This document shows, in pieces, positions 50,203-60,592 of a stretch of DNA of 64,000 nucleotides (position 1 is its first letter; each line of letters opens with the position of its first letter). Both the position numbers and the translations under genes were made by a program. Below the pieces are notes generated by a model, which searched no databases, had not been told where the DNA came from, and was given only the letters and a program-made list of their open reading frames with translations. Location: contig OZ260072.1 of the NCBI GenBank assembly GCA_965284315.1, positions 930,001 through 994,000 on the forward strand, written 5' to 3'. The DNA is from PCRC01 sp017848435. Lineage in GTDB: Bacteria > Pseudomonadota > Gammaproteobacteria > Burkholderiales > Burkholderiaceae_C.

Positions 50203-51576
50203 ATGCCTACTTTTGATTTTGACTTCTTTGTGATTGGCGGCGGCAGCGGCGGCGTGCGCGCGGCGCGCATGGCGGGCCAGCGCGGCCTGCGGGTGGCCAT
50301 GGCCGAAAGCGGCGCGCTGGGCGGCACCTGCGTCAACGTGGGCTGCATCCCCAAAAAGCTCTACAGCTACGCGGCGCATTTCGCCGAAGCGTTTGAAGAG
50401 TCGCACGGTTTTGGCTGGCAGGGCGAAGCGCCCACGCTGGACTGGCCCCAACTGAAGGCCCACCGCGCCAAGGAAATCACCCGGCTGAACGGCATCTACC
50501 AGCAACTGCTCACCGGCGCCGGCGTGCACCTGCTGACCGGCCACGCGCAGCTGGTGGACGCGCACACGGTGCAGGTGAACGGCACGCGTTTCACCGCGCA
50601 GCACATCCTGGTCGCCACCGGGGGCACCCCCAGCGTGCCCCCGGTGCCGGGCGGCGACCTGGTGGTCACCTCCAACGCCATGTTCGACCTGGACCCGTTC
50701 CCCCAGCGGCTGGTGGTGGTGGGCGGCGGCTACATCGCCTGCGAGTTCGCGTCCATCTTCAACGGCCTGGGCGCGCAGGTAACGCTGCTGCACCGGGGCG
50801 AGCAGGTGCTGAGCGGCTTTGACCAAGACGTGCGGCCCTTCATTGCTGCCGAGATGCGCAAGGCGGGCGTGGACCTGCGCTTGCCGGGCGAAGTGACGGA
50901 AATTGCCCGCCACGCCGACGGCCTGCAGGTCGCCCTCAAAAATGGCGACACGTTGCTGGCCGACACCGTGCTCTACGCCACCGGCCGCGTGCCCAACACC
51001 CACGGGCTGGGGCTCGAAGCCGCAGGCGTGAAGCTCAACACCAAAGGCGCGATTGAGGTGGACGCACATTACCAAACCTCGGTGCCGTCCATCCACGCGA
51101 TCGGCGACGTCACCGCCCGGGTGCAGCTGACGCCGGTGGCGCTCGGCGAAGGCATGGCGCTGGTGGACCACCTGTTTGGCCCGGCCGCCGGCAAGCCCGC
51201 GCGCCGCATGGCCTACGACCTCATTCCCACGGCCGTGTTCACCCACCCCAACATCGGCACCGTGGGCGACACCGAGGCGCAGGCGCGCGAAAAATACGGC
51301 AAGCTGCGCATCTACCGCACCGACTTCAAGCCGCTGAAACACACGCTGAGCGGCAGCAACGAACGCACGCTGATGAAGCTCGTGGTGGACGACGCCTCCG
51401 ACCGCGTGGTCGGCCTGCACATGGTCGGCGCCGACGCGGGCGAGATCGTGCAGGGCTTTGCGGTGGCCATGAAAGCCGGCGCGACCAAGGCGCTGTTCGA
51501 CAGCACGATTGGCATCCACCCGACCATGGCCGAAGAATTTGTGACGATGCGGGAGCCTGTTCGTCCGGCCGATTGA
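50203..51576 (+). CDS. gor: Glutathione-disulfide reductase
   Basis: A 457-residue flavoprotein that reduces GSSG with NADPH. IGGGSGGVRAARMA binds FAD, GGTCVNVGCIPKK holds the redox-active cysteine pair, VVGGGYIACEFASIF is the NADPH domain, AIGDVTARVQLTPVA the second FAD contact and HPTMAEEF the C-terminal catalytic His-Glu. The order and length match Gor rather than mercuric or lipoamide reductase. ATG 50203 gives MPTFDFDFFVIGGG; an upstream in-frame ATG adds non-conserved residues. It lies 74 bases after the LysR gene on the same strand. Confidence 0.93.
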   Translation: MPTFDFDFFVIGGGSGGVRAARMAGQRGLRVAMAESGALGGTCVNVGCIPKKLYSYAAHFAEAFEESHGFGWQGEAPTLDWPQLKAHRAKEITRLNGIYQQLLTGAGVHLLTGHAQLVDAHTVQVNGTRFTAQHILVATGGTPSVPPVPGGDLVVTSNAMFDLDPFPQRLVVVGGGYIACEFASIFNGLGAQVTLLHRGEQVLSGFDQDVRPFIAAEMRKAGVDLRLPGEVTEIARHADGLQVALKNGDTLLADTVLYATGRVPNTHGLGLEAAGVKLNTKGAIEVDAHYQTSVPSIHAIGDVTARVQLTPVALGEGMALVDHLFGPAAGKPARRMAYDLIPTAVFTHPNIGTVGDTEAQAREKYGKLRIYRTDFKPLKHTLSGSNERTLMKLVVDDASDRVVGLHMVGADAGEIVQGFAVAMKAGATKALFDSTIGIHPTMAEEFVTMREPVRPAD

Positions 51577-51705
51577 AGTCCGTTCGTTTGGTGCACCTCG
51601 CGCCAGAGACAAGTTAGACACCCTCACCCAAATCCCAGACGCCTTAGCGCCACCTGGCCACCGCAAAACAGTTCAAGATACCGCCCAGCACAACAGGAGA
51701 CAGCG

Positions 51706-53256
51706 ATGGACCACCTCAGCGGGCTGGACGCCACTTTTTTGTACATCGAGACGCCCGAGACGCCGATGCACGTGGGGGGCCTCAACATGTGTGAGTTGCC
51801 CGCGGGCTACACAGGTGACTTCTACGAGGACGTGAAGAAACACATCGCCTCGCGCCTGCACCTGGCCAGCGTGTTCCAGCGCAAGCTGCTGAACATGCCG
51901 TTCGAGCTGGCCAACCCGGTCTGGGTGCACGACGACACGCTGGACCTGGAGTACCACGTGCGCAGCACCGTGCTGCCCAAGCCAGGCAGCCGCGCGCAGC
52001 TGGACAAGCTGGTGGGCCGGCTGCATTCCAGCCTGCTCGACCGCAGCCGCCCGCTGTGGGAGCTGTATGTGATTGAGGGGCTGAAAAGCCCGTCCGGCGC
52101 GCCCAAGGGCAGCCGCCATGTGGCGTTTTATTCCAAGGTGCACCACGCCGCGCTGGACGGTGCCGGTGGCGCCGCGTTGGCCGAAGCCATCCTCGACCTC
52201 GGCCCGGTGCCGCGCGAGATCGCGCCGCCGCCCAAGCGCACCAAGCGGCTGGCGGCACCCGCAGACCAGCCCACGCTGGGTCAGCTGACCCGCGCCGGGC
52301 TGAAAAACACCGGCGCGCAGTACGCCAAGCTGGTGAAGATGGTGCCCGCGCTGGCCGGCACCGCGCTGCAGCTGCTGCGCCCCGCGAAAGACAAGCTCGG
52401 CGAAACCACCAGTCGCAAGACCGGCAACGCCTGGTTCGGCCCCAAAACGCCGATCAACGTCAGCGTCACCAACCAGCGGCTGTTTGCCGGGCTGTCGATC
52501 CCACTGTCCGAGATCAAGGCGATTGCCAAGGGGCACGAGGCCACGCTGAACGACGTGGTGCTGGCGATCTGCTCCGGCGCGCTGCGCAACTACCTCGCCA
52601 CCCACGGCGGCGTGCCAGCCGAGCCCTTGCTGGCGGCGGTGCCGGTGAGCCTGCGCGAAGCCGGCAACACCGAGCTGAACAACCAGGTGTCGATGATGCG
52701 CATCAGCCTGGCCAGCACCGTGGCCGACCCGCTCGAGCGGCTGCGGGCGGTGCGCAAGGGCTCGAAGGCGTCCAAGGCGCTGACCGGCAGCGTCAAGTCG
52801 GTGCTGCCGACCGACTTTCCCTCGCTCGGCGCGCCCTGGCTCATCAGCGGGCTGGCCGCGCTGTTTGGCCGCTCGCGGCTGGCCAACCGCATGCCGCCGC
52901 TGGCCAACGTGGCCATCTCCAACGTGCCGGGGCCAAAGATGCCGCTGTACCTGGCCGGCGCCAAGCTGCTGACCTACTACCCGGTGTCGATCGCGGTGCA
53001 CAGCATGGCGCTCAACATCACGGTGCAAAGCTACGCCGGCGCGCTGGACTTTGGGCTGACCGCCTGCCGCAAGGCCGTGCCCGACCTGCCCGACATGGCC
53101 GATTTGATTCTGGCCGCGCACCACGAGCTGCTGCGCCTGACACCGCAAGCAGCGCTGCCTGCGCCCGTGGCGGTGCCCGCCAAGGCCGTGAAAAAGAAAG
53201 CCGCTGCACCGGCCACACCGCGGGCCGCACGCCCACGCCAGGCGGCCACTGCCTGA
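51706..53256 (+). CDS. Wax ester synthase / diacylglycerol O-acyltransferase (WS/DGAT), paralogue 2
   Basis: A 516-residue WS/DGAT. MDHLSGLDATFLYIETPETPMHVGG is the classic start; HHAALDG at residues 146-152 is the HHxxxDG active site; PLWELYVIEG precedes it, and LNDVVLAIC and SNVPGP follow. The C-terminal 30 residues are a Lys/Ala/Pro-rich tail that resembles the phasin tail. It makes wax esters or triacylglycerol from acyl-CoA. The active-site context and ends differ clearly from paralogue 1 at 20389, so this is not a recent duplication. AACAGGAGACAGCG precedes the start. It is followed by repeat copy D. Confidence 0.92.
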   Translation: MDHLSGLDATFLYIETPETPMHVGGLNMCELPAGYTGDFYEDVKKHIASRLHLASVFQRKLLNMPFELANPVWVHDDTLDLEYHVRSTVLPKPGSRAQLDKLVGRLHSSLLDRSRPLWELYVIEGLKSPSGAPKGSRHVAFYSKVHHAALDGAGGAALAEAILDLGPVPREIAPPPKRTKRLAAPADQPTLGQLTRAGLKNTGAQYAKLVKMVPALAGTALQLLRPAKDKLGETTSRKTGNAWFGPKTPINVSVTNQRLFAGLSIPLSEIKAIAKGHEATLNDVVLAICSGALRNYLATHGGVPAEPLLAAVPVSLREAGNTELNNQVSMMRISLASTVADPLERLRAVRKGSKASKALTGSVKSVLPTDFPSLGAPWLISGLAALFGRSRLANRMPPLANVAISNVPGPKMPLYLAGAKLLTYYPVSIAVHSMALNITVQSYAGALDFGLTACRKAVPDLPDMADLILAAHHELLRLTPQAALPAPVAVPAKAVKKKAAAPATPRAARPRQAATA

Positions 53257-53263
53257 CCGCTGC

Positions 53264-53329
53264 TTGCTACGTTTTGTATAGCTGAATCACCAGACTCCAC
53301 TAAGGCACAAGGCCGATTTGGCATAAAAA
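53264..53329 (+). repeat. Dispersed convergent-gap repeat, copy D
   Basis: About 66 bases in the convergent gap between WS/DGAT paralogue 2 and the SDR gene. Shared blocks are TTGCTACG, TATAGCTGAATC, ACTAAGGC and GGCCGATTTGGCATAAAAA. It begins seven bases after the plus-strand stop. Confidence 0.75.
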
Positions 53330-53355
53330 CCAGCCCCCCAAGCCCCTGGCCAGGC

Positions 53356-54040
53356 TCACCAGGGCACGGTGTGGCCCAAATGGTCCACAAATCCGCCAGA
53401 CTGGCTGGCGTTGAGCCCGGCCAGCACCGCCAGCAGCTCGCGCGCCGCCTCGGCCGGTGGCCGCACCTTGAGGCCGGTTTTGGCAAACGGCTGCGACAAC
53501 GCGGTGGCCACCGTGCCGGGGTGCAGCGCCACGCACACCGCCTGCTTGTTGCGCCGCGCCAGTTCGATGGCGGCGGTTTTCACCAGCTGGTTCAGCGCCG
53601 CCTTGGACGCCCGGTAGCCGTACCAGCCGCCCAGCGCGTTGTCCCCCACGCTGCCGACGCGGGCCGAGAGAAAACCGGCCACACAGGGGCCGGTGGTGGG
53701 CAACAGCGGCAGAAAGTGCTTCATCACCAGCGCCGGGCCAACGGCGTTGACCTGAAACACCTGCTGCAAATAGGCCGAATCGAGGTGCGCCCAGCTGCGC
53801 TCGGGCTGGCCGCTGTCGCCGTGCAGGAAGCCGGTGGCCAGCACCAGCAGGCGCAGCGGCAGGTGCTGGGCGGCCACGTGCGCGGCGGCGGTGGCGATGC
53901 GGGCCTCGTCGGTCACGTCAAAGGCGGGCTCGGTTGTGCGGCCAAGTGCCAGCACTTGGGCGTACTGGCCACGGCTGAGCAGTTCATCGCGCAGCGCGGT
54001 GCCAATGCCCCCCGTGCCCAGCACCACCGCCAAGCCGTGT

Positions 54041-54048
<8 letters not shown>
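53356..54048 (-). CDS. SDR family NAD(P)-dependent oxidoreductase (CsgA-like)
   Basis: A 230-residue classical short-chain dehydrogenase. GTGGIGTALRDELL is the cofactor loop (GxxGIG form), LSARVGSVGDN holds the catalytic Ser region, and YGYRASKAALNQ the Tyr-xxx-Lys pair. The overall pattern with GGWYGYRASKAALN and HPGTVAT is that of the CsgA/C-factor-like subgroup. The substrate is unknown. Its start overlaps the dbpA stop by eight bases, so the two are translated from one message, a pairing that does not reveal a pathway. Confidence 0.87.
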
Positions 54049-55441
<1,393 letters not shown>

Positions 55442-55511
55442 GCCCGATTATCGTGACCCCCGCATGCCCCGTTGACATGGCTGTGTTTTCGGTTCTCGCT
55501 AAGCTGTGCCC

Positions 55512-56468
55512 ATGCTGCCCACCACCCCCCTTGCCGTTGCGCCCACCGCAGCGCTGTTCATCGTGCTCAACACCGGTTCGGGCAGCCACGAGGCCGGCGA
55601 GCCCGAGGCCACCATCCGCCGGGTGCTGACCGAAGCCGGGCGCGCATTCCACCTGCGGCCCATCGTCAAGGGCACGCCGATGCAGACCACCATCCAGCAG
55701 GCGGTGCGCGATGCCAAAGCCCAGGGTGGCGTGGTGGTGGCTGCCGGGGGCGACGGCACCATCAACGCGGTGGCCGCCGCCACGCTGGGCAGTGGCTGCC
55801 CGTTCGGCGTGCTGCCCCAGGGCACGTTCAACTACTTTGGCCGCACCCACGGCATCCCCGAAGACACAGCCGACGCCACGCGCCTGCTGCTGGGCAACAC
55901 CGCCTGGCCGGTGCAGGTGGGGCTGATCAACGACCGGGTGTTCCTGGTCAACGCCAGCCTGGGCCTGTACCCGCAGCTGCTGCAAGACCGCGAGGCCTAC
56001 AAGGCCCAGTTTGGGCGCAGCCGGCTGGTGGCGCTGGGTTCGGCCTTTGTCACCTTGCTGCGCGAGCACCGGCAACTGAAGTTGCGGATTGACCATGCCG
56101 GTGGCACCCGGGTGCTGCGCACGCCAACGCTGTTCGTCGGCAACAACCCGCTGCAACTGCAGCAGATAGGCCTGCCCGAGGCGACCCAGATTGAACACGG
56201 CCAACTGGCCGCGGTGCTGCTGAAGCCGGTGAGCACCCTGGCCATGCTGGGCCTGCTGGCGCGCGGCGCGCTGGGCCAGCTGGGCGAGGCCGACGACGTG
56301 CTGAGCTTCGCCTTCGACCAGATCACCGTGGCCCCTGCCATGCCCTATGGCAAGCGCCGCATCAAGGTGGCCACCGACGGTGAAATCGGCTGGGCCAAGG
56401 CGCCGCTGCAGTTCCGTGTGTCGCCACAGCCGCTGTACCTGCTGAAGCCTGCCCCCACCGCGCCATGA
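55512..56468 (+). CDS. Diacylglycerol kinase family lipid kinase
   Basis: A 318-residue DAGK-catalytic-domain protein. NTGSGSHE near the N-terminus and GGDGTINAVAAATLGSG (nucleotide-binding GGDGT) are diagnostic, followed by GVLPQGTFNYFGRTHGIP. It phosphorylates a lipid alcohol such as diacylglycerol with ATP. ATG 55512 is preferred over a GTG two codons earlier. The stop overlaps the next start (ATGA). With the PAP2 phosphatase two genes on, it forms a potential phosphorylation/dephosphorylation pair on diacylglycerol or undecaprenol. Confidence 0.88.
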   Translation: MLPTTPLAVAPTAALFIVLNTGSGSHEAGEPEATIRRVLTEAGRAFHLRPIVKGTPMQTTIQQAVRDAKAQGGVVVAAGGDGTINAVAAATLGSGCPFGVLPQGTFNYFGRTHGIPEDTADATRLLLGNTAWPVQVGLINDRVFLVNASLGLYPQLLQDREAYKAQFGRSRLVALGSAFVTLLREHRQLKLRIDHAGGTRVLRTPTLFVGNNPLQLQQIGLPEATQIEHGQLAAVLLKPVSTLAMLGLLARGALGQLGEADDVLSFAFDQITVAPAMPYGKRRIKVATDGEIGWAKAPLQFRVSPQPLYLLKPAPTAP

Positions 56469-57295
56469 GCCTGCTTTTGCACATCTCGGACACACATTTC
56501 GGCACCGAAAAGCCGGACGTGGTCGCCGCCTTGCTGCAACTCGCCAGCGCGCAGAAACCCGACGTGGTCGTCCTGTCCGGCGACATCACCCAGCGCGCCA
56601 CACGGGCGCAGTACGCCGCAGCCGCGCGCTTCGTGGCGCAGCTGGCGCCGGCGCCGGTCGTGGCCATTCCGGGCAACCACGACATCCCGCTGTTCAACCT
56701 CACCGCACGCCTGTTCAACCCCTATGGCCACCACCGCCGCGCCTTCGGGCCAGCGCTGGAGCCGGTGTTCGAGTCTGAGCACTGGCTGGTGCTGGCCGTC
56801 AACACCACCCGCCCCTGGCGCCATGCCGACGGCGAGGTGTCCACCGATCAGGTGGACCGCGTCGCACAACGCCTGGTGCGCGCGCGGCCAGGGCAGCTGC
56901 GCGTGGTCGTCACCCACCAGCCGGTGGCGGTGACGCTGCCGCAGGACGAGACCAACCTGCTGCACGGCCGCGCCCACGCGGTGCAGCGCTGGTCGGAAGC
57001 CGGGGCCGACCTGATTCTCGGCGGGCACATCCACCTGCCGTTTGTGCAACCGCTGCGCGGCCACTTTGCCGCGCTGCCGCGCGAGGTGTGGGCGGCACAG
57101 GCGGGCACGGCCGTGTCGGCACGCACCCGGCCTGAAGCGGGCAACTCGGTCAACCTGATCCGCCACCTCGGCACCAACGCGCAGCTGAACCGCGAGGCGG
57201 TGGTCGAGCGCTGGGACCACCACCGCGCCACCGGCCGCTTCGAGCCCGTCGACAACACCCCCCTCACCACCGCCCCGTTGCACGATGCCGTCTGA
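56465..57295 (+). CDS. Calcineurin-like metallophosphoesterase
   Basis: A 276-residue protein with complete metal motifs: HISDTHFG (D-x-H), VVLSGDITQRA (GD), AIPGNHD (GNHD), VVTHQP (H) and LGGHIHLPF (GHxH). This is the class III cyclic-nucleotide-phosphodiesterase-like group, which hydrolyses phosphomono- or diesters such as cyclic nucleotides. It overlaps the gene before by four bases and the PAP2 gene by eleven bases, so all three are tightly coupled. Substrate unknown. Confidence 0.9.
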   Translation: MSLLLHISDTHFGTEKPDVVAALLQLASAQKPDVVVLSGDITQRATRAQYAAAARFVAQLAPAPVVAIPGNHDIPLFNLTARLFNPYGHHRRAFGPALEPVFESEHWLVLAVNTTRPWRHADGEVSTDQVDRVAQRLVRARPGQLRVVVTHQPVAVTLPQDETNLLHGRAHAVQRWSEAGADLILGGHIHLPFVQPLRGHFAALPREVWAAQAGTAVSARTRPEAGNSVNLIRHLGTNAQLNREAVVERWDHHRATGRFEPVDNTPLTTAPLHDAV

Positions 57296-58130
57296 CCTGC
57301 CCGAATGGCTCACCCTGGCGCACCAGCTGGGTGTGCATGCGCTGCCGGCCTTTTACCTGGGCCTGGCGCTGTGGCTGCTGCTGGTCAGCGCCACCTGGTG
57401 GCTGACGCGCACCCACTGGCTGCCACACACGCAGCGCCGCCTGTCGCCCAGCGCCTCGCTGGGCCTGCACCTCGCGCTGGGCTTTGCCGCCGTGCTGGCC
57501 GCCGCCGCGCTGTTTGCTGAAATTGCCGAGCACCTGGGCACGGCCACACAGTTGGGGCCAGTGGGCCAGCTGGACGACGCGCTCTCCAGCACCCTGCGCC
57601 ACACGGTGAGCCGCCCCACCCTGCAGGCGTTTGCCTGGGTCACCCACTTCGGCGACACCGCCACCCTCACCGGCCTGTGCACCGCCGTGGCGCTGTGGCT
57701 GCTGTGGCGCCAGCGCCGTGGGCTGGCGCTGGGCTGGGTGCTGGCCGTGGCGGGCAACAGCATCCTCAACGTCAGCCTCAAAGGCATTTTTGAGCGCGTG
57801 CGGCCGCTGCACGAACACGGCCTGGCCATGGCCCAGGGCTACAGCTTCCCCAGCGGCCACAGCTCGGGCAGTGTGGTGGCCTACGGCATGCTGGCCTACA
57901 TGGTGCTGCGAAACCTGCCCGCCACCGCGCCGCGCTGGGTGGGTTTGCCGGTGCTGCTGCTGGCCGCCACGATCGCTTTTGCCACCGGCTGGAGCCGGGT
58001 GTTCCTGCAGGTGCATTACGCCAGCGACGTGCTGGCCGGTTTTGCGTCGGGCCTGGCCTGGCTGGTGGTGTGCATCAGCGGCCTGGAAACCGTGCGCTAC
58101 CGGCAGCGCACAGGGCTTGGGCCAGAATAG
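57285..58130 (+). CDS. PAP2 family phosphatase
   Basis: A 281-residue membrane protein with five to six helices and the three PAP2 motifs: KGIFERVRP (K-x6-RP), FPSGHSSG (PSGH) and SRVFLQVHYASD (SR-x5-H-x3-D). It removes phosphate from lipid phosphates on the periplasmic side: phosphatidate, giving diacylglycerol, or undecaprenyl pyrophosphate (BacA-like role). The diacylglycerol product would be a substrate for the WS/DGATs in this window. The start lies inside the previous gene (overlap 57285-57295). Confidence 0.9.
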   Translation: MPSDLPEWLTLAHQLGVHALPAFYLGLALWLLLVSATWWLTRTHWLPHTQRRLSPSASLGLHLALGFAAVLAAAALFAEIAEHLGTATQLGPVGQLDDALSSTLRHTVSRPTLQAFAWVTHFGDTATLTGLCTAVALWLLWRQRRGLALGWVLAVAGNSILNVSLKGIFERVRPLHEHGLAMAQGYSFPSGHSSGSVVAYGMLAYMVLRNLPATAPRWVGLPVLLLAATIAFATGWSRVFLQVHYASDVLAGFASGLAWLVVCISGLETVRYRQRTGLGPE

Positions 58131-58134
58131 CCCC

Positions 58135-59637
58135 ATGCTCGACCTGCCCCCCTTCATTGCCCCGCAACACTACACCGACGCCGACGCGGCGTTGGCCCAG
58201 GTGCGTCGCATTTACGACAACAGCGTGGCCCACCTGCGCGAGGCCATGCGCCGCTATGTGGCCGATGCCGACGAGTCACCCGTGGTGCGCCGCGCACGCG
58301 CCTGCTACCCGCTGGTGCGGGTGCGCACCGACTCCGCCAACCGGCTGGGCAACGCCAACCCGGTCAGCCTGAGCTACGGCTTCGTCGCTGGCCCCGGCCG
58401 CTTCGAGACCACGCTGACCCGGCCCGACCTCTACGCCGACTACTACCTGGAACAATTCAAGCTGCTGCTGCAGAACCATGGCGTCGAGCTGGAGGTGAGC
58501 ACCAGCACACAACCGATGCCGGTGCACTTCTCGTTCGACGAGCACGAGCACCTGGAGGGCACGCTGAGCCCCGCACGCCGTGCGCTGCTGCGCGACCGCT
58601 TCGATTTGCCCGACCTGGCGTCCATGGACGACGGCATTGCCAACGGCAGCCACGAGCCCGCCCCTGGCGAGCCGCAGCCCCTGGCGCTGTTCACCGCCCC
58701 CCGGGTGGACTACTCGTTGCACCGGCTGCGCCACTACACCGGCACCACGCCGGAATGGTTCCAGAACTTCGTGCTGTTCACCAACTACCAGTTCTACATC
58801 GACGAATTCGTGCGCCTGGGCCACGCCGAGATGGCCAACCCAGACAGCGAGTACACCGCCTTCGTTGAGCCCGGCAACGTGGTGACGCGCCGCGCTGGCT
58901 TGCCAACCGAAGCGGTGGATGCCTTTGGCGCCATGCCCCCGCGCCTGCCCCAAATGCCGGCCTACCATTTGATGCGCGCCGACCGCACCGGCATCACCAT
59001 GGTCAACATCGGCGTGGGCCCGGCCAACGCCAAGAACATCACCGACCACATCGCGGTGCTGCGGCCCCACGCGTGGGTCATGCTGGGCCACTGCGCCGGC
59101 CTGCGCAACAGCCAGCAACTGGGCGACTACGTGCTGGCCCACGGCTATGTGCGCGAAGACCATGTGCTCGACGAAGAGCTGCCGCTGTGGGTGCCGATCC
59201 CCGCGCTGGCCGAAATCCAGCAGGCGCTGGAGAAAGCCGTGGCCGACGTGACGCAGCTCGAAGGCGCAGACCTGAAACGCATCCTGCGCACCGGCACCGT
59301 GGCCAGCACCGACAACCGCAATTGGGAACTGCTGCCCGGCAACCAGCCGCAGCGCCGCTTCAGCCAGAGCCGTGCGGTGGCGCTCGACATGGAAAGCGCC
59401 ACCATCGCCGCCAACGGCTTTCGTTTCCGGGTGCCCTACGGCACGCTCTTGTGCGTGAGCGACAAGCCGCTGCACGGCGAGATCAAGCTGCCCGGCATGG
59501 CCAACCACTTCTACCGCGAACGGGTGGACCAGCACCTGCGCATCGGCATCCGCGCCATCGAGCTGCTGCGGCAGAACGGCATGGACCAGCTGCACAGCCG
59601 CAAGCTGCGCAGCTTTGCCGAGGTGGCGTTCCAGTGA
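58135..59637 (+). CDS. amn: AMP nucleosidase
   Basis: A 500-residue Amn that splits AMP into adenine and ribose 5-phosphate. The N-terminal regulatory domain (VRVRTDSANRLGNANPVSLSYGF) is followed by the phosphorylase-like catalytic domain with ITMVNIGVGPANAKN, VMLGHCAGLRNSQQLGDYVLA and VALDMESATIAANG, in which MES is the nucleoside-binding motif. Length is that of E. coli Amn. ATG 58135 gives MLDLPPFIAP; longer frames upstream overlap the PAP2 gene. The stop overlaps the next start as GTGA. Confidence 0.94.
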   Translation: MLDLPPFIAPQHYTDADAALAQVRRIYDNSVAHLREAMRRYVADADESPVVRRARACYPLVRVRTDSANRLGNANPVSLSYGFVAGPGRFETTLTRPDLYADYYLEQFKLLLQNHGVELEVSTSTQPMPVHFSFDEHEHLEGTLSPARRALLRDRFDLPDLASMDDGIANGSHEPAPGEPQPLALFTAPRVDYSLHRLRHYTGTTPEWFQNFVLFTNYQFYIDEFVRLGHAEMANPDSEYTAFVEPGNVVTRRAGLPTEAVDAFGAMPPRLPQMPAYHLMRADRTGITMVNIGVGPANAKNITDHIAVLRPHAWVMLGHCAGLRNSQQLGDYVLAHGYVREDHVLDEELPLWVPIPALAEIQQALEKAVADVTQLEGADLKRILRTGTVASTDNRNWELLPGNQPQRRFSQSRAVALDMESATIAANGFRFRVPYGTLLCVSDKPLHGEIKLPGMANHFYRERVDQHLRIGIRAIELLRQNGMDQLHSRKLRSFAEVAFQ

Positions 59638-60566
59638 GTACCGAGCCCGGCCGCAGTTGCCCGCTCGCCTACCGCTACAGCGCCGCGGTGTTCGACCGCA
59701 CGCCCGATCTGCAGGCCGACACGCTGTACGTGGTGGGTGGCCTGTACGGCAACCTCAACGCGCTGGAGCGCATCGAGGCGCTCTTCGCGGCCGAGACCGG
59801 CAACAAGCACATGGTCTTCAATGGCGATTTCCACTGGTTCGACACCGACCCCGCATTGTTTGCCGAGGTCAATGCCCGGGTGCACCGACATACCCCGCTG
59901 CGCGGCAATGTAGAAACCGAACTCGCCAGCGACGACCCCGGAGCCGGCTGTGGCTGCGCCTACCCCAGCCATGTAGGCGACGCCGACGTGGCCCGCTCCA
60001 ACGCCATCCTCAACACGCTGCGCAACACCGCGCGCTGCCATCCGGCAGACCGTGCTGCTTTGGCTGGCTTGCCCATGCACGCCGTGGCCCGCGTGGGCGC
60101 ACTGCGGGTGGGCATCGTGCATGGCGACGCCGAATCGCTGGCGGGCTGGCGCTTTGACCCGGCGCTGCTCGACAGCCCGGCCAACCAGCCCTGGCTCGAC
60201 CATGTGCTGGCGCAGGCACGGGTGGACGTTTTCGCGTCCAGCCACACCTGCGCACCGGCGCTGCACACCCGCCCGGCGGGTGGAACCATCGTCAACAACG
60301 GCGCGGCGGGTCTGGGCAGCCTGCCGGGCAGCAGCAGTGGCCTGATCACGCGCATCTCCGTGCACCCCGCCCCTGCCGGCGTGCCGGTCCTGCGTGAGAC
60401 CGTGGTGCAGGGCATCCACATTCAGGCGGTGCGCATCGACCTGGACAACGCCACCTGGCAACGCCGCTTTCTGGCCATGTGGCCTGCCGGCAGCGACGCC
60501 CACACCTCGTACTGGCAGCGCGTCGTACATGGTTTGGGCACGGCCACCGAATCGCACACCATTTAA
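59634..60566 (+). CDS. Metallophosphoesterase-like protein with degenerate first metal motif
   Basis: A 310-residue protein that starts at GTG 59634, overlapping the amn stop by four bases. The fold signature is that of the YfcE-type phosphoesterases: VVGGLYGNLNALERIE, MVFNGDFHWFD, LRGNVETE, GIVHGDAES, ASSHTCAPAL and IVNNGAAG. However the first motif, normally D-x-H-G-N, reads G-L-Y-G-N, and the GHTH motif reads SSHTC, so one metal site lacks its Asp and His ligands. It may be inactive, use a different metal set or bind nucleotide only. The pairing with AMP nucleosidase suggests a link to AMP/ribose-5-phosphate turnover. Confidence 0.72.
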   Translation: MSTEPGRSCPLAYRYSAAVFDRTPDLQADTLYVVGGLYGNLNALERIEALFAAETGNKHMVFNGDFHWFDTDPALFAEVNARVHRHTPLRGNVETELASDDPGAGCGCAYPSHVGDADVARSNAILNTLRNTARCHPADRAALAGLPMHAVARVGALRVGIVHGDAESLAGWRFDPALLDSPANQPWLDHVLAQARVDVFASSHTCAPALHTRPAGGTIVNNGAAGLGSLPGSSSGLITRISVHPAPAGVPVLRETVVQGIHIQAVRIDLDNATWQRRFLAMWPAGSDAHTSYWQRVVHGLGTATESHTI

Positions 60567-60592
60567 ACCACACACCCCTTGAGGAATTCCCC

